64,000 nt of DNA from Paraburkholderia caledonica NBRC 102488 (GCF_000685095.1 NZ_BAYE01000011.1:1-64000), one strand, 5' to 3'. Shown: positions 8,657-16,918, counted from the stretch's first letter. Numbers and translations: made by a program. Notes: generated by a model not told the origin, from the letters alone.

Positions 8657-9709
8657 TTAGACTGGCGTCGTTTCGACAACGGCGCCCGTTTTTGCCGCCA
8701 TCACGATCGCTTCGGTAATGCGCAGATTTTGCAGGCCGTCGCGCGCGGTGACGATCGGTTTCGCCTCGCCTCGCACGACTTGTCCGAAGTGTTCCATCTG
8801 ATACTTGAGAGGATCGTCGCGCATCACGTCCTCCACGCTGACATCGAACGGCTTCCACCAGGATCGATCCTCAGCTTTCCCGTAGGTCTTGAGGCGCATG
8901 GTCGGAATCGCCAATGATCCGAAGGTGCCGGCGATCACATAACAGTCTTCGTCAGAGTAGGACGTGTATGCCTTGTTTTCTTGCGAGGTCTGTTCCCAAC
9001 TGCGTGCACTGGCGGCCGTATCCGACAACAGGAATGTGCCGAGTGCGCCGCTCGCGAAACGCAGATTGACGGCGACGGTATCTTCGACTGCAAAGCCGCG
9101 CGTCGCGTTTGACGAAAACGCCTGCACCGCCACGATGTCACCGCATAGCATCCGCAGGTTATGGATGTCGTGAATCATGTTGAGCAGAATCGGGCCTGCG
9201 CCCGGTTCCTTGCGCCACGGCGCGTCCTCGAAATACTGATCGGGTTTGAAGAACATTGCGCTGCCCATCACCGCGACTATCGAGCCGAGCCTGCCTTCGT
9301 CGATGATCGCCCTTGCGCGAGCCATGATCGGACTGTGCGCGCGGTGATGACCGATCAGCACGCTCGCGCCGTAGCGGTCGGCATCGGCGACGAGCGCTTC
9401 TGCCTCCTCCACCGTGGCCGCTATAGGCTTCTCCAGCAGCATCGGCACACCTGCCTGCATGCTCAAGCGCGCGTGTTCCAGGTGAAGGGTGTTCGGCGTT
9501 GCAAGAACCACCCCGTCGGGACGGTCTTTCCTGAAGAGTTCATCGAGCGAGCGGTAATGCGGCACATGTGCTTTCGCGGCAATGTCGGCCGCCGCGACCG
9601 ACGGACCGACCACCGCCGACAGGACGCAAGTCGCGCTTTCCCAGACGACACGAATATGCTCGAGACCGATATAGCCGGCACCCGCTACGGCGATACGCGT
9701 TTTCTTCAT
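8657..9709 (-). CDS. Gfo/Idh/MocA-family oxidoreductase
   Basis: NAD(P)-dependent dehydrogenase of 350 residues, related to glucose-fructose oxidoreductase and inositol dehydrogenases. The Rossmann motif GAGYIG occurs at residues 10-15, and the signature EKP with the catalytic Lys94 at residues 93-95. The alpha/beta C-terminal domain is complete. Start ATG 9709 is chosen over an upstream in-frame ATG because GGAGAG precedes it and the Rossmann strand starts at once. Its place between aroE and aroQ suggests that it oxidises a polyol or cyclitol-like compound feeding, or derived from, the dehydroquinate/dehydroshikimate step. That role is inference. Confidence 0.88.
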   Translation of the reverse strand: MKKTRIAVAGAGYIGLEHIRVVWESATCVLSAVVGPSVAAADIAAKAHVPHYRSLDELFRKDRPDGVVLATPNTLHLEHARLSMQAGVPMLLEKPIAATVEEAEALVADADRYGASVLIGHHRAHSPIMARARAIIDEGRLGSIVAVMGSAMFFKPDQYFEDAPWRKEPGAGPILLNMIHDIHNLRMLCGDIVAVQAFSSNATRGFAVEDTVAVNLRFASGALGTFLLSDTAASARSWEQTSQENKAYTSYSDEDCYVIAGTFGSLAIPTMRLKTYGKAEDRSWWKPFDVSVEDVMRDDPLKYQMEHFGQVVRGEAKPIVTARDGLQNLRITEAIVMAAKTGAVVETTPV

Positions 9710-9865
9710 ATCACTCTCCGTGTCTTCCGAGCCGGCGTGAATCGCCCACATCGAGATCAGATTGAACACGATAGCGAACGCGACGATCGGTTAGAGCCAC
9801 AGCCTACCCGCGATAACGAAAGTCCGTCATCAGTCTCCCTTTGCACGCGGTGTTTCTTGGTCGCG

Positions 9866-10699
9866 TCAATCCAGCGGAACCGTGAGCTGGTCGATGATCG
9901 CGTGCGTGCGCGGACGCACGCCTCGCCACCATGCGAACGCTTCGGCGGCCTGTTCGACCAGCATGCCGACGCCATCCGCGACACCTTGCACGCCCGCGTG
10001 ACGCGCTAGCCGCAGGAACGGCGTGAGACCCTTTCCGTACGCGAGTTCATACGCTGTGCCGCTTGCGCTGAAGACGCTCGGCGGAACAGGCGGCCGCTGC
10101 CCGGTCAGGCTCGCGGACGTCGCGTTGACGACGAGGTCGAACTGTCCCATCGATTCAAGCTCCGCATAGCCGCACGCGATGAGTGCTGCGTCAGCCGCAA
10201 CCTGTTCGGCGAGCGCCTTCGCCTTGTCCACGTGCCGGTTTGCGATGACGAGTCGTGCAGGCCGCGCCGCAATGAACGGCAGCAACGCGCCGCGCACCGC
10301 TCCGCCCGCGCCCAGGACCAGCACGCGCTTGCCCGCCATCGGCTGATGCAGGTTGATTTCAATGTCACGCACGAGTCCGACGCCGTCGAAGTTCTCCGCC
10401 ACGATGCGCCCGTTCTCGAACTTCATCGCGTTGACAGCCCCGGCGAGTGCAGCCCTTTCGCTGCGCTCGTCGGCCATGGCGAATGCCTGTAGCTTGAACG
10501 GCGCAGTGACGTTCATGCCCTTGCCGCCCGCAGCAATGAAAGTTCTCACCGTATCGTCGAAGGCATTGGCCGGTTCCAGCGGCCCTTCGATGGCGTCATA
10601 CGTCATGTCCTGTCCGGTCTCCTCTGCGAAAAGACCGTGGATCAGCGGCGATTTCGTATGTCCGATCGGATTGCCGATTACCGCATATCGATCGCTCAT
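9866..10699 (-). CDS. aroE: Shikimate dehydrogenase family protein
   Basis: AroE-family enzyme of 277 residues, reducing 3-dehydroshikimate with NAD(P)H or oxidising shikimate/quinate. Catalytic Lys69 (in NVTAPFK) and Asp105 (in NFDG) are kept, and the nucleotide-binding motif GAGGAVRG follows near residue 130. Deviations from the housekeeping consensus include HTKSP for HSxSP, NVTAPFK for NVTVPFK and NFDG for NTDG, suggesting altered substrate choice. Its start overlaps the stop of the CoA-transferase gene by four bases (ATGA), so the two are translationally coupled. About 156 bp separate it from the downstream Gfo/Idh gene. Confidence 0.9.
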   Translation of the reverse strand: MSDRYAVIGNPIGHTKSPLIHGLFAEETGQDMTYDAIEGPLEPANAFDDTVRTFIAAGGKGMNVTAPFKLQAFAMADERSERAALAGAVNAMKFENGRIVAENFDGVGLVRDIEINLHQPMAGKRVLVLGAGGAVRGALLPFIAARPARLVIANRHVDKAKALAEQVAADAALIACGYAELESMGQFDLVVNATSASLTGQRPPVPPSVFSASGTAYELAYGKGLTPFLRLARHAGVQGVADGVGMLVEQAAEAFAWWRGVRPRTHAIIDQLTVPLD

Positions 10700-11922
10700 T
10701 GCGCACCCGGCTTCGAGAAGAGCACGCCATCGGTTTGCATCGCGTCGATCTCTGCCGCGCTGAAGCCCAGCGATTGAGCCACTTCCTCGTTGTGCTGCCC
10801 GAGATCGGGGCCGACTTCGCGTATCGACGTATCGCAGTCGGAGAAGCGGAATGGCAGGTTCGGCAGACGCAGTTTTCCGAAGCGCGGATGCTCCTGCTCG
10901 ATCACCATGCCGCGCGCGACGATCTGCGGATCGGCGACAACTTCATCTATGCGCTGAACCTTCGCGCTCGGCACATCGACGCTGTCGAGCAAGGCCAGCA
11001 CTTCCGCGACAGGCCGCGCGGCTACCCACGGTTGAACGACCGCGAGAATGGCCTCGCGATTCGCATTCCGTCCGTTCAGACTATGGAAGCGCTCGTCGTT
11101 GCCGAAGCCAGCCGGACCGCCGTGTTGCTCGACGAGCGTGGCGAAGCGCTTCCACGAATCATCGACTTGCGCCGCGATGACGAGATCGCCGTCGGCCGCG
11201 CGAAACACGCCGTACAACGTCGATGTCGGCATGTCGTGACCCGTTTGCTCCGGCACCACGCCTTGCATCGTGTAGCACTGCACCGCATATTCATGCATCG
11301 AAAAGAGCGCGTCATACAGCGCCATGTCGATGTGCTGACCGCGTCCGCTCTTCGCCCGGCCGAGCAGCGCGGCGTTGATGGCCGCGACCGCATGAATGCC
11401 GGTGTACATGTCGCCGAGCGAAATGCGCATGAGTGGCGGCGGCTCACCGGGGTTGCCGATCATCTGCATGATGCCGCTCTTCGCTTCCGCAATGAGGCCG
11501 AAGCCCGCGCGATGCGCATCCGGTCCGGTATGTCCATACGCGGAAATCGAGCAGTAGACGAGACCCGGATTGCGTTCGGACAACGCGGCGTACCCGAGCC
11601 CGAGCTTGTCCAGCGCGCCCGGCCGGTAGTTCTCGATAAACACGTCGGCGGAATCGCACAGACGCTGCATGAACGCCTTGCCCCGCGGATCTTTCATATT
11701 GACGCTCACGCCGCGCTTGCCCATGTTGAGCTGCAGGAAGTAGGCACTTTGCTGGTCGTCGAGGACGGTGGCGTGCTGACGGCCTGCGTCGCCGCTGCCG
11801 GGACGCTCGACCTTGATGACTTCCGCCCCGAGCGCCGCAAGGCATCGGCCGACATAGGGACCGGCGAGAAAGTGGCTGTAGTCGACGACGCGGATACCTT
11901 CGAGGGGACGCGCCTGCATCAT
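10696..11922 (-). CDS. CaiB/BaiF (class III) CoA-transferase
   Basis: Family III CoA-transferase of 408 residues, moving CoA between carboxylic acids through an aspartyl intermediate. The catalytic aspartate is Asp171, in RISLGDMYTG. The N-terminal RVVDYSHFLAGPY and the VIKVERPGSGD segment are typical. It overlaps the MaoC stop and the aroE start by four bases each, placing it in the middle of a coupled operon. It probably activates a carboxylic acid of the pathway so that the MaoC protein can hydrate the resulting enoyl-CoA. The substrate could be an itaconate-, mesaconate- or cinnamate-like acid, but this is not shown by the sequence. Confidence 0.92.
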   Translation of the reverse strand: MMQARPLEGIRVVDYSHFLAGPYVGRCLAALGAEVIKVERPGSGDAGRQHATVLDDQQSAYFLQLNMGKRGVSVNMKDPRGKAFMQRLCDSADVFIENYRPGALDKLGLGYAALSERNPGLVYCSISAYGHTGPDAHRAGFGLIAEAKSGIMQMIGNPGEPPPLMRISLGDMYTGIHAVAAINAALLGRAKSGRGQHIDMALYDALFSMHEYAVQCYTMQGVVPEQTGHDMPTSTLYGVFRAADGDLVIAAQVDDSWKRFATLVEQHGGPAGFGNDERFHSLNGRNANREAILAVVQPWVAARPVAEVLALLDSVDVPSAKVQRIDEVVADPQIVARGMVIEQEHPRFGKLRLPNLPFRFSDCDTSIREVGPDLGQHNEEVAQSLGFSAAEIDAMQTDGVLFSKPGAQ

Positions 11923-12386
11923 TTCGCTCCCGGACGGCGCGGGATCATCAGACGATGCTCGCCGCGTTGAACGATTTCGCCGTTCTGGTTGATCAGTTCC
12001 GACGGCAGCACGACGATGCCCCAGTCCGGACGGCTCTTGCTCGCGCGCATCGAGCCGACGCGAAACTTCACATGCAGTACGTCGTTAGCCTTGATCGGCA
12101 GCAGAAAGTCCCACGTCCAGCCGAGCGACATGCCAGGCAGAAAGCGATAGTCACTTTGCGTCTTCAGGCCATCGGCAATCGACAATCCGAAGAGACCATG
12201 CGCGACGATCGAACCGAAATGGCTCGCATTGGCGTATTCCTCGTCGACATGCACCGGCGTGTGATCGCCTGTGAGATCGGCGTAAGCGAGGATGCGTTCT
12301 TTCGTGACGGTATAGCTGGGGCTTACGCACTCGTCGCCTTCCCGCGCATCGTCCCAGTATTTTTCGGTGATGGTGGTGGTGCTCAT
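11919..12386 (-). CDS. MaoC-family enoyl-CoA hydratase/dehydratase
   Basis: Hot-dog-fold protein of 155 residues. The R-hydratase motif is clear: TGDHTPVHVDEEYA with Asp41 and His46, followed by IVAHGL. These residues hydrate enoyl-CoA thioesters, as in mesaconyl-CoA or (R)-specific enoyl-CoA hydratases. I use ATG 12386 since the preceding 16 residues of a longer frame lie in the upstream VOC gene. The stop overlaps the CoA-transferase start, so the two products probably act in sequence on the same acyl-CoA. No lyase of the CitE type is present to finish a mesaconate-like route. Confidence 0.9.
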   Translation of the reverse strand: MSTTTITEKYWDDAREGDECVSPSYTVTKERILAYADLTGDHTPVHVDEEYANASHFGSIVAHGLFGLSIADGLKTQSDYRFLPGMSLGWTWDFLLPIKANDVLHVKFRVGSMRASKSRPDWGIVVLPSELINQNGEIVQRGEHRLMIPRRPGAK

Positions 12387-12388
12387 GC

Positions 12389-12781
12389 TCACGCCTCCGC
12401 GCGTGGGTTGATCGCCAGCGCCTGCGCCACGCACGTAGCAGGTTTAGCCTGAATGAGTTCGACGGCGAGGCCGTCGGGCAGACGCAGCCAGTTGCGGCCC
12501 TGCGGCATTTCTGTGACGCCGAACGCGTGCGCGGCGGCGAGCGCGGCTTCGAGGTCTTCGCACATGACGCCGAGATGCGCGAGCCGTCCCTCGGGGTCCT
12601 CATGCTGAGGCGCGCTGATGAACTGCAGGCCGCCCAGCGTCCAGTACTGACGAGGCTCGTCGCGAGTGCCGTCGACTTCTCGCATCGTCATACCGAGCAC
12701 ATTTTCGAAGAAGCCGATATGCCAGTGAATGTCCTTCACCCAGATCGCGACGTGTTCCAGATAGGCTCTCGTCGCGCTCAT
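12389..12781 (-). CDS. VOC (glyoxalase/dioxygenase fold) protein
   Basis: Vicinal-oxygen-chelate superfamily protein of 130 residues: two beta-alpha-beta-beta-beta modules beginning with LEHVAIWVKDIHWHIGFFE. His9 near the start and Glu/His positions later could bind a divalent metal, as in glyoxalase I, methylmalonyl-CoA epimerase or lactoylglutathione lyases. Its start overlaps the preceding reductase gene (ATGA), and the MaoC start lies two bases after its stop. An epimerase or isomerase role on an acyl-CoA or keto-acid is plausible from context only. Confidence 0.82.
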   Translation of the reverse strand: MSATRAYLEHVAIWVKDIHWHIGFFENVLGMTMREVDGTRDEPRQYWTLGGLQFISAPQHEDPEGRLAHLGVMCEDLEAALAAAHAFGVTEMPQGRNWLRLPDGLAVELIQAKPATCVAQALAINPRAEA

Positions 12782-13728
12782 GCTGCGGCCTCTTGTTTCC
12801 GGCGGTCCGTCATCGCTCGTTCGATGCCCTTGATGCAGGCGACGAGCGTCGAGTTCACCGGAGTCGGCACGTTGAGGCGCTCGCCCCAGCGCACGACTGC
12901 GCCGTTGATAAAGTCGATTTCGGTGATGGAAGACTTTTCAAGGCTTTGCAGCATCGATGTCTTGAATGCGGGCGGAAGACCTTCGGCGGCCATGTTCCAG
13001 GCGTCTTCGGCATTCGTGATGGAAAGCGTGATGCCGGCGGCCTGGGCCGCAGCCATTGCTTCTTCAACGGCCGCGAGCGACGTCGCTTTCAGAACAGGCT
13101 CATCGTAGAGCTGGCCATAGGTGAGCTGCGTGATGCCCGTGATCGCGCCCGTCGCGACGTTGATGAGCAGCTTGTCCCACATCGTGCCGAGAATGTTGTC
13201 GCTGACCGTGGTCTTCAGACCGGCGCCGTTGAACGCATCCGCGATCGCTTGCGCACGGCCCGTGACGCGGCCGTCGAGTTCGCCGATGATCGTGAGCTTG
13301 CCCGTCACGCCGGCCCGGATATGGCCGGGCCCACGCAGGACTCCGCCGACATACGTCTTGCCGGCAAGCACGCGCTCGCGTCCGACGATCTCGCTCAGTA
13401 CGTCTTCGTGGCCGAGGCCGTTCTGCAACGACAGCACGACCGTTTCCGGACCGACGAGATCGAGCGCGCCGCGCATCGCCTGATCGGTGTGAAAGGACTT
13501 GACCAGCACGATAACGAGGTCGACGGGGCCAACTTCTGCCGGATTCATCGTCGCGCGGACCTTGACCCGGCGCGTGCCGCGCTCGTCGTCGACTTGCAGA
13601 CCGTCGCGGGACATGGCTTCGACGTGCGCGGCAGACCGGTCGACGAGCCACGTCTCATGGCCGCCTTCGGTCAGCGCGGAGCCGATTGCGCAACCCAGCG
13701 CTCCAGCCCCTAGAAATGCGATCTTCAT
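12778..13728 (-). CDS. 2-dehydropantoate 2-reductase family protein
   Basis: Ketopantoate-reductase-like NAD(P)H-dependent 2-oxoacid reductase, 316 residues. The N-terminal Rossmann motif GAGALG is at residues 7-12 and the catalytic lysine is Lys186, in MWDKLLINVATGAITG. A helical C-terminal dimerisation domain completes it. ATG 13728 is preceded by AAGGAGA at good spacing; an upstream in-frame ATG lacks this. It is the first gene of the coupled operon, and a GCAATG-N13-CATTGC dyad lies 54-78 bp upstream. Operon context makes true pantothenate synthesis unlikely. It probably reduces or oxidises a branched 2-oxo/2-hydroxy acid of the pathway. Confidence 0.9.
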   Translation of the reverse strand: MKIAFLGAGALGCAIGSALTEGGHETWLVDRSAAHVEAMSRDGLQVDDERGTRRVKVRATMNPAEVGPVDLVIVLVKSFHTDQAMRGALDLVGPETVVLSLQNGLGHEDVLSEIVGRERVLAGKTYVGGVLRGPGHIRAGVTGKLTIIGELDGRVTGRAQAIADAFNGAGLKTTVSDNILGTMWDKLLINVATGAITGITQLTYGQLYDEPVLKATSLAAVEEAMAAAQAAGITLSITNAEDAWNMAAEGLPPAFKTSMLQSLEKSSITEIDFINGAVVRWGERLNVPTPVNSTLVACIKGIERAMTDRRKQEAAA

Positions 13729-13781
13729 ATGCGTCTCCTTGAACGCAAACGAAGATACGGCTCCGCGCACATGCTGGCAAT

Positions 13782-13806
13782 GCAATGGCTTTAATAGCCG
13801 CATTGC
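13782..13806. promoter_or_regulatory. Putative LysR operator GCAATG-N13-CATTGC (operon copy)
   Basis: Arms GCAATG (13782-13787) and CATTGC (13801-13806), with 13 bases between, upstream of the first operon gene. The inner part also pairs (GGCT with AGCC). It is identical in arms and spacing to the site before the LysR gene at 8104-8128. Confidence 0.6.
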
Positions 13807-13920
13807 GTATGGCAATAATGGTGCGGGTCCTCGGGCGACGTTACGGGACGGAAATGTAGACGTCGAACGCTCCGGCAGCCAGCATTCCGCAATTCGGGTC
13901 GATATGGGTCGAGGAAAGCG

Positions 13921-14496
13921 TCAGCCGGGCAACAACCCGGCCTGCCTATAACTATCCATGAGCGCGTCAAACAGCGCGATGTCCGCGCGACCACGCGCCA
14001 TGAGCTGCGCACCGGCGACGGCCGCATAGATGGCGCAGGCACGTTGGCGAGCCCGCTTTGCGTCGACGATCTTGGCTTCTCGAAGATTTTTTTCCAGCCA
14101 TGCGACATTCACGTCCGCGAAGACCTGAACCTCTTTTTTCACTCCTTCGGGGAGATCGTCATACTCTGCGGCCATGAAGCTGCTCAGGCACATGCGGTTG
14201 TCGCTCTCGAGCGACTTGCGAAACGTCTCCGGATATCGACGCAGGCTAGCAAGCGGATCCGCCGACTCGGTCGCAAGCGCTTCCAGGACTGCCGCGGAAT
14301 CTTCCCAGTAACGCCTGGCAACGGCCGCAGCGAGGTCGGCCTTGCTTGCGAAGTGATGATAGATGCTTGCAGCCTTGATACCCACGTCCTGCGCAAGGTC
14401 GCGAATGTTCAGTCCGCCGTACCCGTGTGCCTGCGCCATTCTTGTAGCCGCGACGACAATTCTGTCGCTCGAACTTCCAGCGGCCTGATTTTTCAT
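13921..14496 (-). CDS. TetR-family transcriptional regulator (amidase locus)
   Basis: TetR repressor of 191 residues. The helix-turn-helix lies at about residues 24-45 (LAQDVGIKAASIYHHFASK), and a ligand-binding helical domain follows. ATG 14496 is favoured by GGAGAC upstream; a start five codons earlier is possible. It is divergent from the amidase gene. Two palindromic sites built on CTAACGTTAG lie between the two genes (14552-14569 and 14619-14638), one per promoter. It most likely represses both itself and the amidase until an amide or related compound binds. Confidence 0.9.
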   Translation of the reverse strand: MKNQAAGSSSDRIVVAATRMAQAHGYGGLNIRDLAQDVGIKAASIYHHFASKADLAAAVARRYWEDSAAVLEALATESADPLASLRRYPETFRKSLESDNRMCLSSFMAAEYDDLPEGVKKEVQVFADVNVAWLEKNLREAKIVDAKRARQRACAIYAAVAGAQLMARGRADIALFDALMDSYRQAGLLPG

Positions 14497-14551
14497 GGCA
14501 AGTCTCCGCAAAAAAACTGTTGACTGCGCGGATTGTAGCGCCTAAAGTCCA

Positions 14552-14569
14552 ACCTAACAAACGTTAGGT
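14552..14569. promoter_or_regulatory. TetR operator 1 (ACCTAAC-N4-GTTAGGT)
   Basis: Perfect 7-bp inverted repeat ACCTAAC/GTTAGGT with four bases between, lying 56-73 bp upstream of the tetR start. It shares CTAAC and GTTAG half-sites with operator 2. Confidence 0.65.
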
Positions 14570-14582
14570 ATAACGAATCGGG

Positions 14583-14605
14583 GCCGACTAGCCGTCGGCT
14601 TTTTT
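14583..14605 (+). terminator. Small intrinsic terminator between the two TetR operators
   Basis: Stem GCCGAC/GTCGGC with loop TAGCC, followed by six T residues on the plus strand. It lies upstream of the amidase and between the two operators. It could block read-through into the amidase gene or act as a leader attenuator if transcription begins upstream. Confidence 0.5.
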
Positions 14606-14618
14606 AACGCAGAGTTAT

Positions 14619-14638
14619 CCTATCTAACGTTAGGTAGG
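14619..14638. promoter_or_regulatory. TetR operator 2 (20-bp near-palindrome on TAACGTTA)
   Basis: CCTATCTAACGTTAGGTAGG is a 20-bp palindrome with a single mismatched pair, centred on AACGTT. It lies 43-62 bp upstream of the amidase start, where bound TetR would block the promoter. Confidence 0.7.
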
Positions 14639-14680
14639 ATGTCGTCTACATCATCGAATCGACCACGGATAGAGGAAGTT

Positions 14681-16090
14681 ATGAGCTCGGAAATCTTTTT
14701 TCAGGATGCAACGCGACTGGCAGAACTGATCCGCAAGCGCGAAATCTCGCCGGTTGAAGTCATGCAGGCGCACCTTGACCGGATTGAAGCGATCGATCCC
14801 AAGGTCAACGCAGTTGTTACGGTCGCGGACGACGCGATGAAGGCCGCGAAAGCCGCCGAAGCGGCTGTGCTCGCCGGACAGACGCTCGGGCCGCTTCACG
14901 GTGTGCCCTTCACTGCGAAAGACTCGATCGACACAGCAGGTGTGCCGACGCAGCGTGGTTCGCCCATTTTCAAAGGACGCGTGCCTGACGCCGACGCAGT
15001 TAGCGTTGCGCGGCTGAAAAAGGCAGGCGGCATTCTCCTCGCAAAAACCAATCTGCCCGAATTCTCTTATTGGATCGAGAGCGACAACCTGCTTAGCGGT
15101 CGGTCGAACAATCCGTGGGACCTTGACCGGACACCCGGTGGGTCAAGCGGCGGCGAATCGGCGGCCATTGCAGCAGGTATGTCGCCGCTGGGACTCGGCA
15201 CTGATCTCGCCATCTCGGTGCGTGGCCCGGCCGCGCAGACCGGCATCGTCTCGCTTAAGGCCACCCACGGGCGAGTACCAATGACCGGCATCTGGCCGCG
15301 GGCACCGCGCCGCTTCTGGCATGTAGGTCCCATGGCGCGAAGCATCCGCGACCTTGAACTTGCCTTCTCGCAGTTGGCGGGCCCGGACGGGCAGGACGCT
15401 TTTGCGAGCAGCACCGTGCAATTCGATGCGGGCGTCGTGCGTTCGCATGATCGACCGTTGAGGGTGGGCTGGATGGTTGGGCCGGGGTTCGGACCGGTCG
15501 ATCCCGAAGTCGCCGCGACTGTGCAGTCGGCGGCGGAAGCGCTCAGGACCGTAGGCTGCCTCGTCGAGCCCGTCAGTATTCCCGCGCTGGAACGTGACTT
15601 CGCTCTTGATGTGTTCAACCGTCTGCACGTTATGGAGATGAAGCCCGCGTTCGCGGAAGCCACGGCGGGGCATGGTCAGGACGAACTGTACAAGATGGCG
15701 AGAACAATGCTCGCGCTGCCTGACCCTTCCATGAAGGACTATCTCGACGCCGAACAGGCCGCCGAGCGTCTGCGGGACGGCTACGCCGAATACTTCACGA
15801 GATACGACGCGTTGATTACCCACGTCCTACCGATCCCTGCACACAAACATGGCGTTGACACATTCACGATCAACGGTGAGACCGTCGACGCCAGGTATCT
15901 GCAGGGCGCAACGGTACCGCTCAACGTGACCGGTTTGCCCGGCATTTCAATGCGATTCGGCACGAGCAAGGACGCGTTGCCTATTAACGTGCAGATCGTC
16001 GGCAGCTGGCAGGCGGAGCCAACCATTCTCCATGTCGCGTCATTGCTCGAATCCGTGAGCCCCGTGCGCGATCAGCATCCGAAGATCTGA
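14681..16090 (+). CDS. Amidase (amidase-signature family)
   Basis: Amidase-signature hydrolase of 469 residues that would cleave a carboxamide to acid and ammonia. The Ser-cisSer-Lys triad maps to Lys80 (FTAKDSID), Ser155 (in TPGGSSGGE) and Ser179 (ISVRGP), with the expected 24-residue gap between the serines. The usual DIGGSIR oxyanion segment reads DLAISVR here, an unusual change. ATG 14681, preceded by GAGGAAG, is preferred to ATG 14639, which overlaps the operator. The gene is controlled by the divergent TetR. The nearby nitrilase suggests a broader nitrile/amide nitrogen-salvage theme. Confidence 0.9.
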   Translation: MSSEIFFQDATRLAELIRKREISPVEVMQAHLDRIEAIDPKVNAVVTVADDAMKAAKAAEAAVLAGQTLGPLHGVPFTAKDSIDTAGVPTQRGSPIFKGRVPDADAVSVARLKKAGGILLAKTNLPEFSYWIESDNLLSGRSNNPWDLDRTPGGSSGGESAAIAAGMSPLGLGTDLAISVRGPAAQTGIVSLKATHGRVPMTGIWPRAPRRFWHVGPMARSIRDLELAFSQLAGPDGQDAFASSTVQFDAGVVRSHDRPLRVGWMVGPGFGPVDPEVAATVQSAAEALRTVGCLVEPVSIPALERDFALDVFNRLHVMEMKPAFAEATAGHGQDELYKMARTMLALPDPSMKDYLDAEQAAERLRDGYAEYFTRYDALITHVLPIPAHKHGVDTFTINGETVDARYLQGATVPLNVTGLPGISMRFGTSKDALPINVQIVGSWQAEPTILHVASLLESVSPVRDQHPKI

Positions 16091-16114
16091 TGCGGTTGGC
16101 GGTTTGGTTTCGTT

Positions 16115-16142
16115 GCGCCAGACTCGTCCGCGAGTCTGGCGC
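16115..16142. terminator. Strong hairpin downstream of amidase
   Basis: A perfect 12-bp stem (GCGCCAGACTCG paired with CGAGTCTGGCGC) with loop TCCG, 25 bp after the amidase stop. There is no T-run, so it is either a Rho-assisted 3' end or an mRNA-stabilising structure. It lies between convergent genes. Confidence 0.5.
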
Positions 16143-16259
16143 ACACGGGCGCCTTAACCGCGGCGACCGTCGAGCGAATGTATAGGCGGCGCTTTAGTGT
16201 TGCGTTCCCGGCTGGAAAGCCTGACGGTTAGAGTGCCGGCTCTTTCGTCGAGGCGGCTC

Positions 16260-16802
16260 TCAGCCCACCGTCTCACGCAGAGGTGCAGGCGGAACCACGA
16301 CCTTGACGAGGCCTGTCTTGACGTCGTAAACCAGTCCCGACACGATCAGGTTATCGGGAAGGTTGCTGTTCGTGCGCAGTGCGGCGACATCGAGCGACAC
16401 CGCCTCGTATGGCTCCGTGACAGCGAGCTTATCGAGTGCGTCCGTCTCGACATCGAGATGCTTCGCGAGCAAGGCGGGCGCGTGCTTGTAGCAGCCGATA
16501 ATTCCGCAATCGGTGTGTTGCAGCAGGACGAGATTGCGCGCACCATCCGGGCGTCCTGCAGCTTTCGCGACGACACTCAGTACTGCAAGCGTTTCGAGCA
16601 ACGATTTGTTCACCCGGCCACCGACATTGCGAATGACGGCCGCCTCACCCTGCTTCAAACCCAGCACATTGGCGGGATCGACGCGAGGATCGACACAGCC
16701 GACCACCACCGTTCCCGTCGACGGCATCATCTTCAGTTCGGGCGCAAACATGGTGTTTGCGAAGTCGGCGTTGCGCTCCAGCATGACATCGTTGAAGTCC
16801 AT
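16260..16802 (-). CDS. Beta-class carbonic anhydrase
   Basis: Zinc enzyme of 180 residues interconverting CO2 and bicarbonate in the cytoplasm. Ligands and dyad are visible: Cys36, with Asp38 and Arg40 in CVDPRVD, and His96 and Cys99 in QHTDCG. It is shorter than the typical 200-220 residues and resembles the type found next to nitrilases or cyanate enzymes. AGGAG precedes ATG 16802. It lies 116 bp downstream of the nitrilase on the same strand, and the two may share a transcript. A role in hydrating CO2 from nitrogen-compound breakdown is possible but unproven. Confidence 0.9.
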   Translation of the reverse strand: MDFNDVMLERNADFANTMFAPELKMMPSTGTVVVGCVDPRVDPANVLGLKQGEAAVIRNVGGRVNKSLLETLAVLSVVAKAAGRPDGARNLVLLQHTDCGIIGCYKHAPALLAKHLDVETDALDKLAVTEPYEAVSLDVAALRTNSNLPDNLIVSGLVYDVKTGLVKVVVPPAPLRETVG

Positions 16803-16918
16803 TTTTGCTTACTCCTGCGTTGATGGCTCGAAGTGGCCAGGTCGACTCTCAAGCGTCTCGCGCATCGCACTCGCGCGATGCGCATTCGACGACGGTAGTG
16901 CGCAATTGCACATGCGGT

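Noticed and set aside
10699..11970. 423-codon plus-strand frame opposite the CoA-transferase gene
   Set aside because: Shadow frame rich in Arg and His without motifs. The minus strand has the catalytic Asp and the family pattern.
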